64,000 nucleotides of DNA from Komagataella phaffii GS115 (lineage: Eukaryota; Ascomycota; Pichiomycetes; Pichiales; Pichiaceae): assembly GCF_000027005.1 (NCBI RefSeq), contig NC_012966.1, positions 1,054,001-1,118,000 of the forward strand, in the 5' to 3' direction. Positions 27,350 to 37,232 of the stretch are shown here, piece after piece. Every line of letters starts with the position of its first letter. Position 1 is the first letter of the stretch. Below the pieces are notes generated by a model that searched no databases, had not been told where the DNA came from, and saw only the letters and a program-made list of their open reading frames with translations. The position numbers and the translations under genes were made by a program.

Positions 27350-29287
27350 ATGCCAGCTGTCGGTATTGATTTAGGAACTACATACTCATGTGTGGCACAT
27401 TTCGCCAATGATCGTGTTGAGATCATTGCAAATGACCAGGGTAACAGAACTACCCCATCATTCGTCGCTTTCACTGACACCGAGAGACTGATTGGTGACG
27501 CTGCTAAGAACCAAGCTGCTATGAACCCAGCCAACACCGTTTTCGACGCCAAGCGTTTGATCGGTAGAAAGTTCTCAGATGCTGAGACCCAAGCTGATAT
27601 CAAGCACTTCCCATTCAAGGTCGTTGACAAGGGTGGAAAGCCAAACATTCAAGTTGAATTCAAAGGTGAGACTAAGGTCTTCACTCCAGAAGAGATCTCT
27701 TCCATGGTTTTGACCAAGATGAAGGACACTGCTGAGCAATTCCTTGGTGACAAGGTTAACGATGCCGTTGTCACTGTCCCAGCTTACTTCAACGACTCTC
27801 AGAGACAGGCCACTAAGGATGCTGGTCTCATTGCCGGTTTGAACGTTATGAGAATCATCAACGAGCCAACCGCTGCTGCCATTGCCTACGGTTTGGACAA
27901 AAAAGCTGAGGGTGAGAAGAACGTTCTGATCTTCGACTTGGGTGGAGGAACTTTCGATGTTTCTTTGCTGTCCATTGAAGACGGTATTTTCGAGGTCAAG
28001 GCTACTGCTGGTGACACTCACTTAGGTGGTGAGGACTTTGACAACAGATTGGTCAACCACTTCATCGCTGAATTCAAGAGAAAGAACAAGAAGGACTTGT
28101 CTTCAAACCAAAGAGCTTTGAGAAGATTGAGAACCGCCTGTGAGCGTGCTAAGAGAACTTTGTCTTCTTCTGCTCAAACTTCCATCGAGATCGACTCTTT
28201 GTTTGAAGGTGTTGACTTTTACACTTCTTTGACCAGAGCCAGATTCGAGGAACTGTGTGGTGATCTATTCAGATCTACCATTGAGCCTGTGGAGAAGGTT
28301 TTGAAGGACGCTAAGTTGGACAAGTCCCAAGTCAACGAGATTGTCTTGGTTGGTGGTTCCACCAGAATTCCAAAGGTCCAAAAGTTGGTGTCTGACTTCT
28401 TCAACGGTAAGGAACCAAACAGATCTATCAACCCAGATGAGGCTGTTGCCTACGGTGCCGCTGTGCAAGCTGCTATTCTTTCCGGTGACACTTCCTCCAA
28501 GACCCAAGATTTGTTGCTGTTGGACGTTGCTCCTCTGTCCCTGGGTATTGAGACTGCTGGTGGTATCATGACCAAGCTGATCCCAAGAAACTCTACCATC
28601 CCAACCAAGAAGTCCGAGACTTTCTCCACTTACGCTGACAACCAACCAGGTGTGTTGATTCAGGTATACGAGGGTGAGAGAGCCAAGACTGCCGACAACA
28701 ACTTATTGGGTAAGTTCGAGCTGTCTGGTATTCCTCCAGCTCCAAGAGGTGTTCCTCAGATCGAGGTCACTTTCGACATGGATGCCAATGGTATCTTGAA
28801 CGTCTCTGCCGTTGAGAAGGGTACCGGTAAGGCTCAACAGATCACTATCACCAACGACAAGGGTAGATTGTCCAAGGAAGACATTGAGGCCATGATCTCT
28901 GAGGCTGAGAAGTACAAGGATGAAGATGAGAAGGAGGCTGCCAGAATCCAAGCTAGAAACGCTCTGGAGTCTTACTCATTCTCTCTGAAGAACACCTTGA
29001 ACGAGAAGGAAGTCGGTGAGAAATTGGATGCTGCCGACAAGGAGTCTTTGACCAAGGCTATTGACGAGACTACCTCATGGATCGACGAGAACCAAACTGC
29101 TACCACCGAAGAGTTCGAGGCTAAGCAAAAGGAATTGGAGGGTGTTGCTAACCCAATCATGACTAAGTTCTACCAGGCCAACGGAGGTGCCCCAGGTGGT
29201 GCTGCTCCAGGTGGCTTCCCAGGTGCTGCCGGTGCTGGTGCCGAGGCCCCAGGTGCTGACGGACCAACTGTTGAGGAAGTCGATTAG
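27350..29287 (+). CDS. SSA: Cytosolic Hsp70 chaperone, SSA family
   Basis: 645 residues. N-terminal ATPase domain with [23 protein letters not shown] and VGGSTRIP, then the interdomain linker [14 protein letters not shown], substrate-binding domain, helical lid, a Gly/Ala/Pro-rich tail (about 615-635) and terminal EEVD, which docks TPR co-chaperones such as Hsp90 partners. The absence of signal peptide, presequence and HDEL marks it as the nucleocytosolic Ssa type. Codon use is strongly biased (GGT, TCC/TCT, AAG, GAC, CCA), unlike neighbouring genes, which implies very high expression. Which SSA paralogue it is cannot be decided. Confidence 0.96.
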   Translation: MPAVGIDLGTTYSCVAHFANDRVEIIANDQGNRTTPSFVAFTDTERLIGDAAKNQAAMNPANTVFDAKRLIGRKFSDAETQADIKHFPFKVVDKGGKPNIQVEFKGETKVFTPEEISSMVLTKMKDTAEQFLGDKVNDAVVTVPAYFNDSQRQATKDAGLIAGLNVMRIINEPTAAAIAYGLDKKAEGEKNVLIFDLGGGTFDVSLLSIEDGIFEVKATAGDTHLGGEDFDNRLVNHFIAEFKRKNKKDLSSNQRALRRLRTACERAKRTLSSSAQTSIEIDSLFEGVDFYTSLTRARFEELCGDLFRSTIEPVEKVLKDAKLDKSQVNEIVLVGGSTRIPKVQKLVSDFFNGKEPNRSINPDEAVAYGAAVQAAILSGDTSSKTQDLLLLDVAPLSLGIETAGGIMTKLIPRNSTIPTKKSETFSTYADNQPGVLIQVYEGERAKTADNNLLGKFELSGIPPAPRGVPQIEVTFDMDANGILNVSAVEKGTGKAQQITITNDKGRLSKEDIEAMISEAEKYKDEDEKEAARIQARNALESYSFSLKNTLNEKEVGEKLDAADKESLTKAIDETTSWIDENQTATTEEFEAKQKELEGVANPIMTKFYQANGGAPGGAAPGGFPGAAGAGAEAPGADGPTVEEVD

Positions 29288-29553
29288 ATGATATGACTCC
29301 CTATCCTGAATCTTTTAGATGTTGTACATTACATAGAAGAGCTTAATTCTAATTTCTCCATATTTACCTTTCATTGTGGTAAAAATAAAACGTAAACAAT
29401 AAGGCACGAAACGCGACACATTCTAATGTGACGGATGCGATTTTCTGTAATTCCCCCATGTAACAATCCCTTTGTTTGACGAGGCGGAGTATATAAAACA
29501 CCAAAAATTCTCGTGTGTTTCGTGTTGTCTTGAACCCATTGACCTAATTTTAC
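29288..29553. promoter_or_regulatory. F-box gene promoter with TATA box
   Basis: 266 bp between the SSA stop and the F-box gene start. TATATAAAA at 29490-29498 lies 56 bp upstream of the ATG. The left part should contain the SSA terminator (AT-rich after 29330). Confidence 0.5.
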
Positions 29554-32013
29554 ATGTCATTTTCCATTGTATCCTCTAGGGACTCCCGTGTGATGAGTGA
29601 CATGGAATCATTGACCTTGAATCAACAAAAGAATAAGCGATTGTCATTTGAAGTGGTAAGCTGCAGAAGCTCACAACACGTTGTCAGCCCTGCTTATGAA
29701 CACTTTGTAGAGGGGTATTTGAAAGACGTTGATCCTGCTAAGGAGGCTGATACACCAGAAGACGCCAACAAATTGGAAGGTGATACAGTCCTTGAAGACG
29801 CAAATGAAAGCCCAAAAAGTCAGAAAAGTAGGGCTCATAGCAATCATAGCCATAGTAGTGTGAGTTTTCATGAGGCACAATCCAATGAAGAAGAGTTGTC
29901 TCAAGACTTGCAAATTAACCAGGACATGACTGAAAGCAATCCATCTCTAGATGATAACCAAGAAGTGGTCTCCTTGGAGAGTCTACCACCAAAGGCTAGT
30001 CTAACTGATCTGCCCTCCAAATTACTGGATATTATCGCCAGTTTCCTTCCCCAACAGTCAGCTATAAATTTGTCACAATGTGCAAAGAAATTGATTCCCA
30101 GCACAAGGAAACGTTTGCTGCGAAAAGTGGTGTTTGTCAATTCGTGGAATGAAGCATGTAGTTTGCAGAGAGAACTCAACTCAAATATCCCTAGCACCAT
30201 TGTTTCAATGGAAAAAATGATTCCCTTTTTCAGTACCATTAGACTGAGTAGCGGCAACTTGGGTTCATTGGTCAAAGAATTGTGGTGTTTTGCCTCAGTG
30301 ACTTGGGAATCTGGATTAGAGTTCACTATCAATGATTCCTGGTTTTTGGTTGCTCAACACCTAACAAACATGGACACATTGATCTGGCCACAGCTGCCCA
30401 TCCTGAAGTATTCTATCTTACCTTTGGCTATACGTTTGAAAATCAAAAGTTTGTGTGTGGGGATTTCTCAGATCAATAACAACAACCTTGTGAGTTTCGA
30501 CAATAACGTGTTGAGCTTCCCCAATCTTAAACATTTAGCCATCAACATGGATCATCCCAACGGAAGAATTGAAAATTCAGAACTGGTGTCCAATCTTTTG
30601 GTGTGGGGTGGGACTCTGGACAACTTGGAGACTTTGGCAATTTCTGGATCTCTGAACGAAGTTTTATCCAAGAATTTGGTGTTCCATGGAGAGGAATCTC
30701 GTAAACCAATGGTATCGGTTGTCAAGGAAGAAAAGTTTCCAGAAAAACCCAAAGAGCCTGTAAAAGAGCTGCCAAGGACACCTGTCCTCCAGCAAGACAC
30801 TTATCGTATTCCACCTCCTCCAGAATCAACCACTGCTAAAAAGAATAAGCTTCATGTTAATTTCACTGATAAGCTACGACCAAAGAGAAGAGTACATTCT
30901 GAAGAGGATCCTGCCTCAGTGGAACCATCTGCGTTCAAGCCTTTAAGCCCAGTGATAAACCCAGTACCGGCTGCAGCATTCCCAATTTCGCAGCCCAGTA
31001 CTTCTCCTCCCCAGCAAGCTCCTCCCTCTAACCCAACTCCAGGTAGCCCATTCCAGCAGCAGAATGTCAAACCCCCTACTCAATCTAGCTTGGCCTTAGA
31101 CGATTTGTCAATCAGCAAGATCTGGTCCAGCTCATTGAGGCAAATAAAAAGATTTAATAAACTGAGAATCAACACCCTTTCTTTGGATAAGATACTGATT
31201 GACTCCAACGATATTAATGTTTTGTTTGACTGTATCGAGTTTGGAGGCATCAAACGTTTGGAAATGAGGAATGTCGTCCATAAATATAACGGACATGTAA
31301 ATACTAGTTCCATCAGCGCAGGAGACCAACTGCTGCTATCATTTATGTTTGAGCTGGGAAGCCGATTAGAAAAGGTCGAAGAACTATCACTGGATATCAA
31401 GTTCATGTGTAGTCATTGTCACAAAGATTGCCAGTTACTGGAAAGAAACTACGTTATCAAGTTTTTGAATCAACTTCCACCTTTGAAATCGATTCATTTG
31501 ACTAGTCATGAACTGCGCAGCTTAAATGTAAAACACCTTTCAAAGCATACGCAATCGCTGAGGAAGCTTTCGTTTAGCAACCCATCTAAACTTGAAAAGT
31601 TGATCATTGCGTTGAAGCAGCAAGGAGAGATCTTGAACAGTTTCTGGGAAACTGGCTCCGGTACTAGGATTGATGAGAGGCTGTTGACCCATTTCAATAA
31701 CAATGTGGCTCGTATGCCGCTGATCAATGACGTGTTTACTCCATCTTTAGACACGCTAAATGATGATCTGTCTAACTACAAAAGAAAACTGTTTTCCACA
31801 AACAAGTATCAACTACTAAGTGTTTTTGGACTGCTTGTCGATGAATATGAAACCTCCTTCCCACTACTAACGGACTTGACAATACTCAGTTATCGCTTTG
31901 AGTTGAAGTCCTCCAGGATTCGAAGAAATGCCGAGAAATTTGATAGGAGTAATCTGAGATACTCCACAATGTTTGGAAAGCCCAACAGGCAAAGAAGAAT
32001 AGTTACCGGGTGA
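29554..32013 (+). CDS. Large F-box protein with leucine-rich C-terminal region
   Basis: 819 residues. The N-terminal 145 residues are acidic, Ser- and His-containing and probably disordered. An F-box follows at about 148-195 (LTDLPSKLLDIIASFLPQQS, then KKLIPSTRKRLLRKVVF). The rest contains irregular leucine-rich-like strands (FPNLKHLAINMD, LDNLETLAISG, IKRLEMRNVVHK, LEKVEELSLDIKF) interrupted by a Pro/Ser-rich insert at about 395-510. It is likely an SCF ubiquitin-ligase substrate receptor. I cannot assign a named orthologue; it vaguely resembles uncharacterised S. cerevisiae F-box proteins such as YDR306C, but is larger. A second Met at residue 14 is an alternative start. Confidence 0.72.
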   Translation: MSFSIVSSRDSRVMSDMESLTLNQQKNKRLSFEVVSCRSSQHVVSPAYEHFVEGYLKDVDPAKEADTPEDANKLEGDTVLEDANESPKSQKSRAHSNHSHSSVSFHEAQSNEEELSQDLQINQDMTESNPSLDDNQEVVSLESLPPKASLTDLPSKLLDIIASFLPQQSAINLSQCAKKLIPSTRKRLLRKVVFVNSWNEACSLQRELNSNIPSTIVSMEKMIPFFSTIRLSSGNLGSLVKELWCFASVTWESGLEFTINDSWFLVAQHLTNMDTLIWPQLPILKYSILPLAIRLKIKSLCVGISQINNNNLVSFDNNVLSFPNLKHLAINMDHPNGRIENSELVSNLLVWGGTLDNLETLAISGSLNEVLSKNLVFHGEESRKPMVSVVKEEKFPEKPKEPVKELPRTPVLQQDTYRIPPPPESTTAKKNKLHVNFTDKLRPKRRVHSEEDPASVEPSAFKPLSPVINPVPAAAFPISQPSTSPPQQAPPSNPTPGSPFQQQNVKPPTQSSLALDDLSISKIWSSSLRQIKRFNKLRINTLSLDKILIDSNDINVLFDCIEFGGIKRLEMRNVVHKYNGHVNTSSISAGDQLLLSFMFELGSRLEKVEELSLDIKFMCSHCHKDCQLLERNYVIKFLNQLPPLKSIHLTSHELRSLNVKHLSKHTQSLRKLSFSNPSKLEKLIIALKQQGEILNSFWETGSGTRIDERLLTHFNNNVARMPLINDVFTPSLDTLNDDLSNYKRKLFSTNKYQLLSVFGLLVDEYETSFPLLTDLTILSYRFELKSSRIRRNAEKFDRSNLRYSTMFGKPNRQRRIVTG

Positions 32014-32319
32014 TATTTTCAGAACCAGGAGACGTATGTCTCACTATACCCATGATTACTGATCGTTGTATATTAATGTATTTGAACGCGTAATGATAAC
32101 GAATGTCCCACAGAATGTAGGAGAAAATGCTACCGACTAAACGGCGGCCTGGACATTTTCGAACATTTTCTTTCTAAACCACAGAATGTTTCAGATACCA
32201 TGGACTGGGCATTATTATCTGAGGCTCGAAAGTTCCCACCATATTTTTTCCCGTCCTCTATCTATAATCACTGACTGCATCTGCCCTCACCCACCAACGA
32301 TCCCACAATCTCATTCCAA
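32014..32319. promoter_or_regulatory. Intergenic region upstream of YCH1
   Basis: 306 bp holding the F-box gene 3' end and the YCH1 promoter. T-rich and C-rich leader near 32245-32319. I see no other element. Confidence 0.4.
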
Positions 32320-32754
32320 ATGTCTCTAACAGTCGCTGATTTGAAGTACTTGGACTCTGCTCAATTGTACCAGTGGATTAAACAAAATGCTTCATCGTCA
32401 GGTTCAAAGTTTTTGGTGGTTGATGTTAGAGATTCCGATTACGTAGGTGGACATATCAGAGGCGGATTGAATGTTCCGTCCTCAACAGTTAAGTCTCAAT
32501 TGGAACCTCTGTTCAATCGGTTGTTGGAAAATGATGTCAAAGACGTAGTGTTCCATTGCGCTTTAAGTCAGCAAAGGGCTCCTTCCTCTGCTATGCTCTT
32601 TATTAGATATCTTAACCAGCAGAACTCGGATTTGACCAAGGGTCTTAAAATATGGATCTTAAAAGGTGGTTTCGTCAAATGGCAGGAAGCCTATGGTGAA
32701 GATGACTCTGTAACAGAAGCTTACGAAAAGGATATCTGGAGATATGGATACTGA
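32320..32754 (+). CDS. YCH1: YCH1, Cdc25-like rhodanese-fold phosphatase
   Basis: 144 residues forming one rhodanese domain. VVDVRDSDYVGGHIRGGLNVP is the CH2A-like region, and the active-site loop HCALSQQR has Cys80 and Arg86 (HCX5R), as in Cdc25 phosphatases and arsenate reductase Acr2. LKGGFVKWQ and YGEDDSVTEAYEKDIWR complete the match to S. cerevisiae Ych1 (148 residues). Acr2 is the close alternative, but the QQR loop and C-terminus fit Ych1 better. Cytosolic; substrate unknown. It converges on RAD2 with 11 bp between stops. Confidence 0.87.
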   Translation: MSLTVADLKYLDSAQLYQWIKQNASSSGSKFLVVDVRDSDYVGGHIRGGLNVPSSTVKSQLEPLFNRLLENDVKDVVFHCALSQQRAPSSAMLFIRYLNQQNSDLTKGLKIWILKGGFVKWQEAYGEDDSVTEAYEKDIWRYGY

Positions 32755-32765
32755 TCGGTTTCATC

Positions 32766-35700
32766 CTAACCTTTCCTTTGCTTCTTACTGTTCTTAGTCA
32801 GTTTGTCGGTAGCACTCTTTAGTCGTTTTCCCATCGTAAGATTACGGCGCTTTTGAAGCATTTCTGTTGGGAAAAACTCTCCCAAAGTAGTTTGCTTCTT
32901 CTTATTCATGTCCCTGATAACAGGAACCAGCACTTCGTCAACCTTCTTCTGATCCCACCCAACGGTTGCCATCAGAAATCGTCGCAACTGGTCCAGGTCA
33001 GGAGTTCCCCACTGAAATTTGGTATCATCACTGTCTACTTCAGGTCTCAAGTATCCTTCGAATACTTGAGGGTCGGGGAACCCGAAATCTAAGAAAAGCT
33101 TTCCCTTAAACTTTCTCTTTAGTTTAGTTCTGATTTCGCTTTCATTGGAAGGAGCAGGAACTCCATTCTGATAATCCATCCACCAGTTACGAAAATTGAT
33201 CAGAGATCCGCTTCCTAACATGTTCTTTGGGGTGCTATTTCCCTCTTTTTGGGGATCAAATTCTGAAAGAATTTCCATGGCTGTCACTATACCAATACCT
33301 TTGATTCCTTCTGTATAATCGCTTCCCACTAGTAATGCTATTTCTATCATTTTGTTTCTGGTAAGACCTAAATCTCTCTGTATCTCTTCCAAAAAATAGC
33401 ATTCGACATATTGCTTCTCGTTAAACATGTTCTTGTAAATCCTTTCACCTCCAAACAAGAAACAATCACTATCATCCGTAATAATCCCATCCACTAGCTT
33501 TAATTTAAGCAATTCGGCACATTGGGCTTCTGCCTCCATTGGTGCTGTGATATAAGGAATACCAAATCTAGTCAGCATGTCTTGGATGTCATCGATCATT
33601 CCTTGGGTAACCTCATCCGAATCTCTTTGGTCTTTTTTATGTTGTTCTTTCATTTTTGAATCATAAATGGGAACTGTTGTATTGGAGGTTGTGTACCCAT
33701 ACTGCTTCTGCAGATCGCTTGCGAATTGCTCGTGTTGATCCTCTTCTTCCATCATCTGGTCCGCTAATCTTTCTTCCTCTGATTCAGAAAAGTAGTAATC
33801 CAGTAATTTGTTGTCAGCGTTGGCTGGTTTTAAGTTGTTTTCAATTGGCTGATCAATAACTTCGTCCTTTTCATTCGGTGAAGCTGGCAGATTGTTTGGC
33901 TTATTTTCAACCGCATTACCTTCTTCTATAGATATGTTCTCTTTTACCGGCTCATCATCATACTGTGCGGGACTTTCCAGATCAACCACCTCGGCTTCTT
34001 TAGCTTCTGGGGAAGAGTTGTCTTCAGATTCCATATTTTCAATTTCACGGAATGGAATCAGCCCAGCTTTTTCATCATCGTTTGGATCAACTACCCTGTC
34101 CTCGTTAAAAGGAACTTGGTTTGAAACTTGGTCAACTTTATTATCGAACCAAGATGGTAAAGGTTGGGCCTTTTGTTTTACTTCCTGATCAAGGTCAATA
34201 TCGTCATCGGACGAAATTGGAGATGCCACTACAAACTCTGATTCCCGCTCCTCCTTCCTTTCTTCCTCTAACATCTCCTCTTTGCTGTTGTTCTTCTCGG
34301 CAATAATGTCCTTCTGCAGGACTTCAACTTGTTCGCTAGGTTTATTGTTGCCTTTAAAAAGGAATGACTTTCCAAACTTAATTTCAGGAAGATTCTTTTC
34401 AGCTACCTCAGTTTCTGAAACTGGTTTATCTATCAGTATCATATTTTCATCAGTTGAATTCTTCTTGAACATTAATTCCCTTTCTTTATTTCGCAAGGCA
34501 AAGTAATCATCTTTAGACTCTTCAACTGCTTTTCTCAGATCTAAATCGTCTTGACTAGTCACCGAGGTTTCCTTCACCTTTGTTTGTTTGTTCTTTTTGG
34601 CCATTTCATAAAGCGACTGGACCAAAGCCTGGTTGTACTCTTCATCATCTGACTCCAATGATTCAGTCTTTGATTGCTGCTCCACGTCCCTGGTATATAG
34701 TTCTTCATGCGTGAATGCTGACTGCCCACCATGAATACTTGGGTCCATAAATGATTTTCTTGGTAAATCTTCCTGCGGTTTCAACAGAGGCAAATTATTC
34801 ACCTTGTCTAACGGTACCTCATCCCATCCCTCTTCAGGAAACTCTTCGTCTTCGTCTTCTTCTTCCTCGTGTTTTATGGCAGTGGTTTGTTCAGTTTTAA
34901 TGACGTTACCATAATCGTCCAGTTGAATTGGATTGCTCGCAGACGAACCGTCTTTGGCAAGTGCCAAGGTCCAGCCTTGGTCATTCTTTTGCAAAGAGTA
35001 ACTTTTATCTACATCACCAGCAATTCTTCTAGTTATCTGTTCTGGATTCGTAGCATCCATTCCTGACACATTCATAAGTTTCTGGGTAAAATAGTTTCTT
35101 TTTTGAACTTGCTGTATCTGAAATTTACTGAAATCCATGCCGTTAGGGAATAAGGTGTTCAGTTGATTTTTAGTGTAACCCATTCTCAATCTAGACCGTA
35201 ATCTCAGATGAGATAAAATAATATACTGTACTGCCAAGGGGAGAGCCAAAAACTCTTCGGATGATGGATCAATGCTGTCGAGATCAATACTATCTATCAG
35301 CTCTTCGATATCCGCAGCTTGTTGGTGAGCATTGAAATTAATCATCATTCTTTTATCTTCAGCAGAATACTCAAAGGCATCAAGTTGCTGCAAGTGATAC
35401 TCATCCTCCTTTCGAAAAGATTTGGGCTCCTCTGACTTGGCCTTACTTGGCTTTGGAGCAGGGTTCAAATAATCGTTGTCTTCCAAATAAGACTCAAAAG
35501 GAGTATCATCTTTCTTTGTTTTACGCTTCGATGTCAGTGAATCTGCCTTATTCTGCAATTGGGTTGCAAGCAACCTCTTTGCAGCCTGTTCAACCGTTTC
35601 TCTTTTTCCCTCTCTTCGCTCTCGTCGCTTGGCAATCGTTTTCCTTTTCAAGATGGGAGCGCCACCGTCAAATACAAACACTGGTTCGATGCCAAAAAAC

Positions 35701-35897
35701 AGCAGCTTGCAAATCCTTTTGAAGAAACCAACAATGTGAGAGCTGGCAAACGCTCGTCCTTCTTTATCTCTCACCGCCTTCAAGAACTGATAGATCCAGA
35801 TTGACGCATCAACGGCAAGCTTTTTCCTGCTCAAAGCCTCCAACCTAACAGGCCTTGCGGTTGGTCCCAGAACATTCCACAACTGATGGACACCCAT
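32766..35897 (-). CDS. RAD2: RAD2 (XPG), nucleotide excision repair endonuclease
   Basis: 1043 residues. Structure-specific nuclease making the 3' incision in excision repair. N-domain at 1-100 (MGVHQLWNVLGPTARPV, VDASIWIYQF, PVFVFDGGAP) and I-domain at about 765-900 (APMEAEAQCAELLKL, GIITDDSDCFLFG, LVGSDYTEGIKGIG) together hold the catalytic acidic residues and the helix-hairpin-helix. Between them is a long acidic, Lys-rich spacer as in Rad2/XPG, not Fen1 or Exo1. Near the C-terminus QTTLGEFF (1002-1009) is a PIP box for PCNA, followed by a basic tail (nuclear localisation). Length is near yeast Rad2 (1031). Confidence 0.95.
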   Translation of the reverse strand: MGVHQLWNVLGPTARPVRLEALSRKKLAVDASIWIYQFLKAVRDKEGRAFASSHIVGFFKRICKLLFFGIEPVFVFDGGAPILKRKTIAKRRERREGKRETVEQAAKRLLATQLQNKADSLTSKRKTKKDDTPFESYLEDNDYLNPAPKPSKAKSEEPKSFRKEDEYHLQQLDAFEYSAEDKRMMINFNAHQQAADIEELIDSIDLDSIDPSSEEFLALPLAVQYIILSHLRLRSRLRMGYTKNQLNTLFPNGMDFSKFQIQQVQKRNYFTQKLMNVSGMDATNPEQITRRIAGDVDKSYSLQKNDQGWTLALAKDGSSASNPIQLDDYGNVIKTEQTTAIKHEEEEDEDEEFPEEGWDEVPLDKVNNLPLLKPQEDLPRKSFMDPSIHGGQSAFTHEELYTRDVEQQSKTESLESDDEEYNQALVQSLYEMAKKNKQTKVKETSVTSQDDLDLRKAVEESKDDYFALRNKERELMFKKNSTDENMILIDKPVSETEVAEKNLPEIKFGKSFLFKGNNKPSEQVEVLQKDIIAEKNNSKEEMLEEERKEERESEFVVASPISSDDDIDLDQEVKQKAQPLPSWFDNKVDQVSNQVPFNEDRVVDPNDDEKAGLIPFREIENMESEDNSSPEAKEAEVVDLESPAQYDDEPVKENISIEEGNAVENKPNNLPASPNEKDEVIDQPIENNLKPANADNKLLDYYFSESEEERLADQMMEEEDQHEQFASDLQKQYGYTTSNTTVPIYDSKMKEQHKKDQRDSDEVTQGMIDDIQDMLTRFGIPYITAPMEAEAQCAELLKLKLVDGIITDDSDCFLFGGERIYKNMFNEKQYVECYFLEEIQRDLGLTRNKMIEIALLVGSDYTEGIKGIGIVTAMEILSEFDPQKEGNSTPKNMLGSGSLINFRNWWMDYQNGVPAPSNESEIRTKLKRKFKGKLFLDFGFPDPQVFEGYLRPEVDSDDTKFQWGTPDLDQLRRFLMATVGWDQKKVDEVLVPVIRDMNKKKQTTLGEFFPTEMLQKRRNLTMGKRLKSATDKLTKNSKKQRKG

Positions 35898-36169
35898 ATC
35901 CTTAGCCCAACCTGATGGAAAAACGGAAACTAAAAAGAGAAATGTCTACAGTGAACCGTACTTGGAAACTGACTAAAAGGAGTCGCGCGATGTTGAGCCT
36001 CAGCATCAGCTCTTCCCTAACAACATTTCCCATGTGGTAGTGTCTATCTGTGGATTCTTAACAAATGGCCTTGAAGGTAGTCAGTGCTCCGTGTCCTTGC
36101 TCTAACACAAACCAAAAAGGAAGGAGAAATAAACGTAACTACCACCAACTCAGAACAACATATCCTCCA

Positions 36170-36996
36170 ATGGAAGACCGTCAAAACCAAATTGTAAGTT
36201 GGACCTCAATAATCGGTGGGTGGATTTAACTAACGGGCCGTCTCTTTTCTAGAATCCCGCCATGACCCCATTCAACAGACACATCTATACCCCTACAGGA
36301 ATTGCATATCCTTGTGACAACGGGAACTATGGCCCGCTGTTTGTAATGACTACGGGAAAGACTAGCAATGTGCCCTTTCAAGGCTCAGGATCTCCTAACA
36401 ATGTTAATGGTGATAACTCAGCGTCTGGCCCCTCTTACAGCCACATGATCCATCATCCTATACATGTATATCCGTTGAATGCAGGTGCAGCACAGGAACC
36501 CTTCAATTTCAACTCAATGGGCATGGGCTATGTTTCTTCCCCTTATCAGCAGCATCCTGGGTTCTGTAGTGACAGCGATCTGATCAAGAAAAAGGAGTTT
36601 CCAGAAAGCTTCAACCCCAAGCAGACTCCCAATATGCCGCATAAAGAAAAGGTTAACAAGTGGCTGGTGGGATTGCCCTACCCTACGGGAAATGGAGAGA
36701 ATGATGACATGGACCAAGATCAGATCAACCCCAGGATGAATATGATTCGGTACAGAGAGTTACCGACTAGTTACTCCGGGACTTTTTCGGATAACGAGCC
36801 CAGTAGTCTTGACGATTGCATTAGTCTCAGCGACTACAGAGACTTGTTAGAGTTGCAAGCCCGCAAACTCTCCTACTATGTCTGCAAACTATACCATAAT
36901 CAACCAGAACCAGAGTCACATGACTTGCAACAGCAGGAGGACGAGTTGAAGATGAGGGTGAATGTATCCTACGAGTTATCCTCTTTGATGTCATAG
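36170..36996 (+). CDS. Unrecognised protein, spliced (exons 36170-36193 and 36253-36996)
   Basis: 255 residues if spliced as inferred. Exon 1 encodes eight residues (MEDRQNQI); exon 2 continues in frame with NPAMTPFNRHIYTPTG. An unspliced reading would begin at the ATG at 36262 and give 244 residues. The protein is Asn/Pro/Ser/Tyr-rich and probably mostly disordered, with two more ordered blocks: HKEKVNKWLVGLPYP near residue 140, and a C-terminal helical part (DYRDLLELQARKLSYYVCKLY) followed by Glu/Gln-rich sequence. I do not recognise the family. It might be a transcription-related or signalling adaptor, but nothing seen proves that. It diverges from RAD2 by 272 bp and is followed by MMM1. 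Confidence 0.7.
36194..36252 (+). other. Predicted spliceosomal intron (59 bp)
   Basis: 5' splice site GTAAGT at 36194-36199, branch-point-like AACTAAC at 36228-36234, pyrimidine tract and 3' TAG ending at 36252. Removing it joins an ATG-initiated 24-nt exon in frame to the downstream ORF. The distance from branch A to the 3' site is about 19 nt, which is typical. Confidence 0.8.
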
Positions 36997-37232
36997 AGCG
37001 GGATCAGGTCTGGGCAAAGGGCATGAGCATGGTTATTGGCATTGGCGATCTATTGGTGGGTTATTACTGGCAATGGAGAGACGAATCGCAGGTGGAAGGT
37101 AAATTTATGTTCTATAGGGCAGCGAAAAAAACCACTCCTGTCAAATATCAATATACAAGTAATCTTAGTAGGTGTTTCCTAGTCTTTGGCATTGAACCAA
37201 AACCAAACAAAAGCGGCAATTTTAACAACACA

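Noticed and set aside
37023..37232. 70-residue N-terminal extension of MMM1
   Set aside because: Would start 26 bp after the previous stop, leaving no promoter; the MMM1 family N-terminus is short and fits the ATG at 37233.
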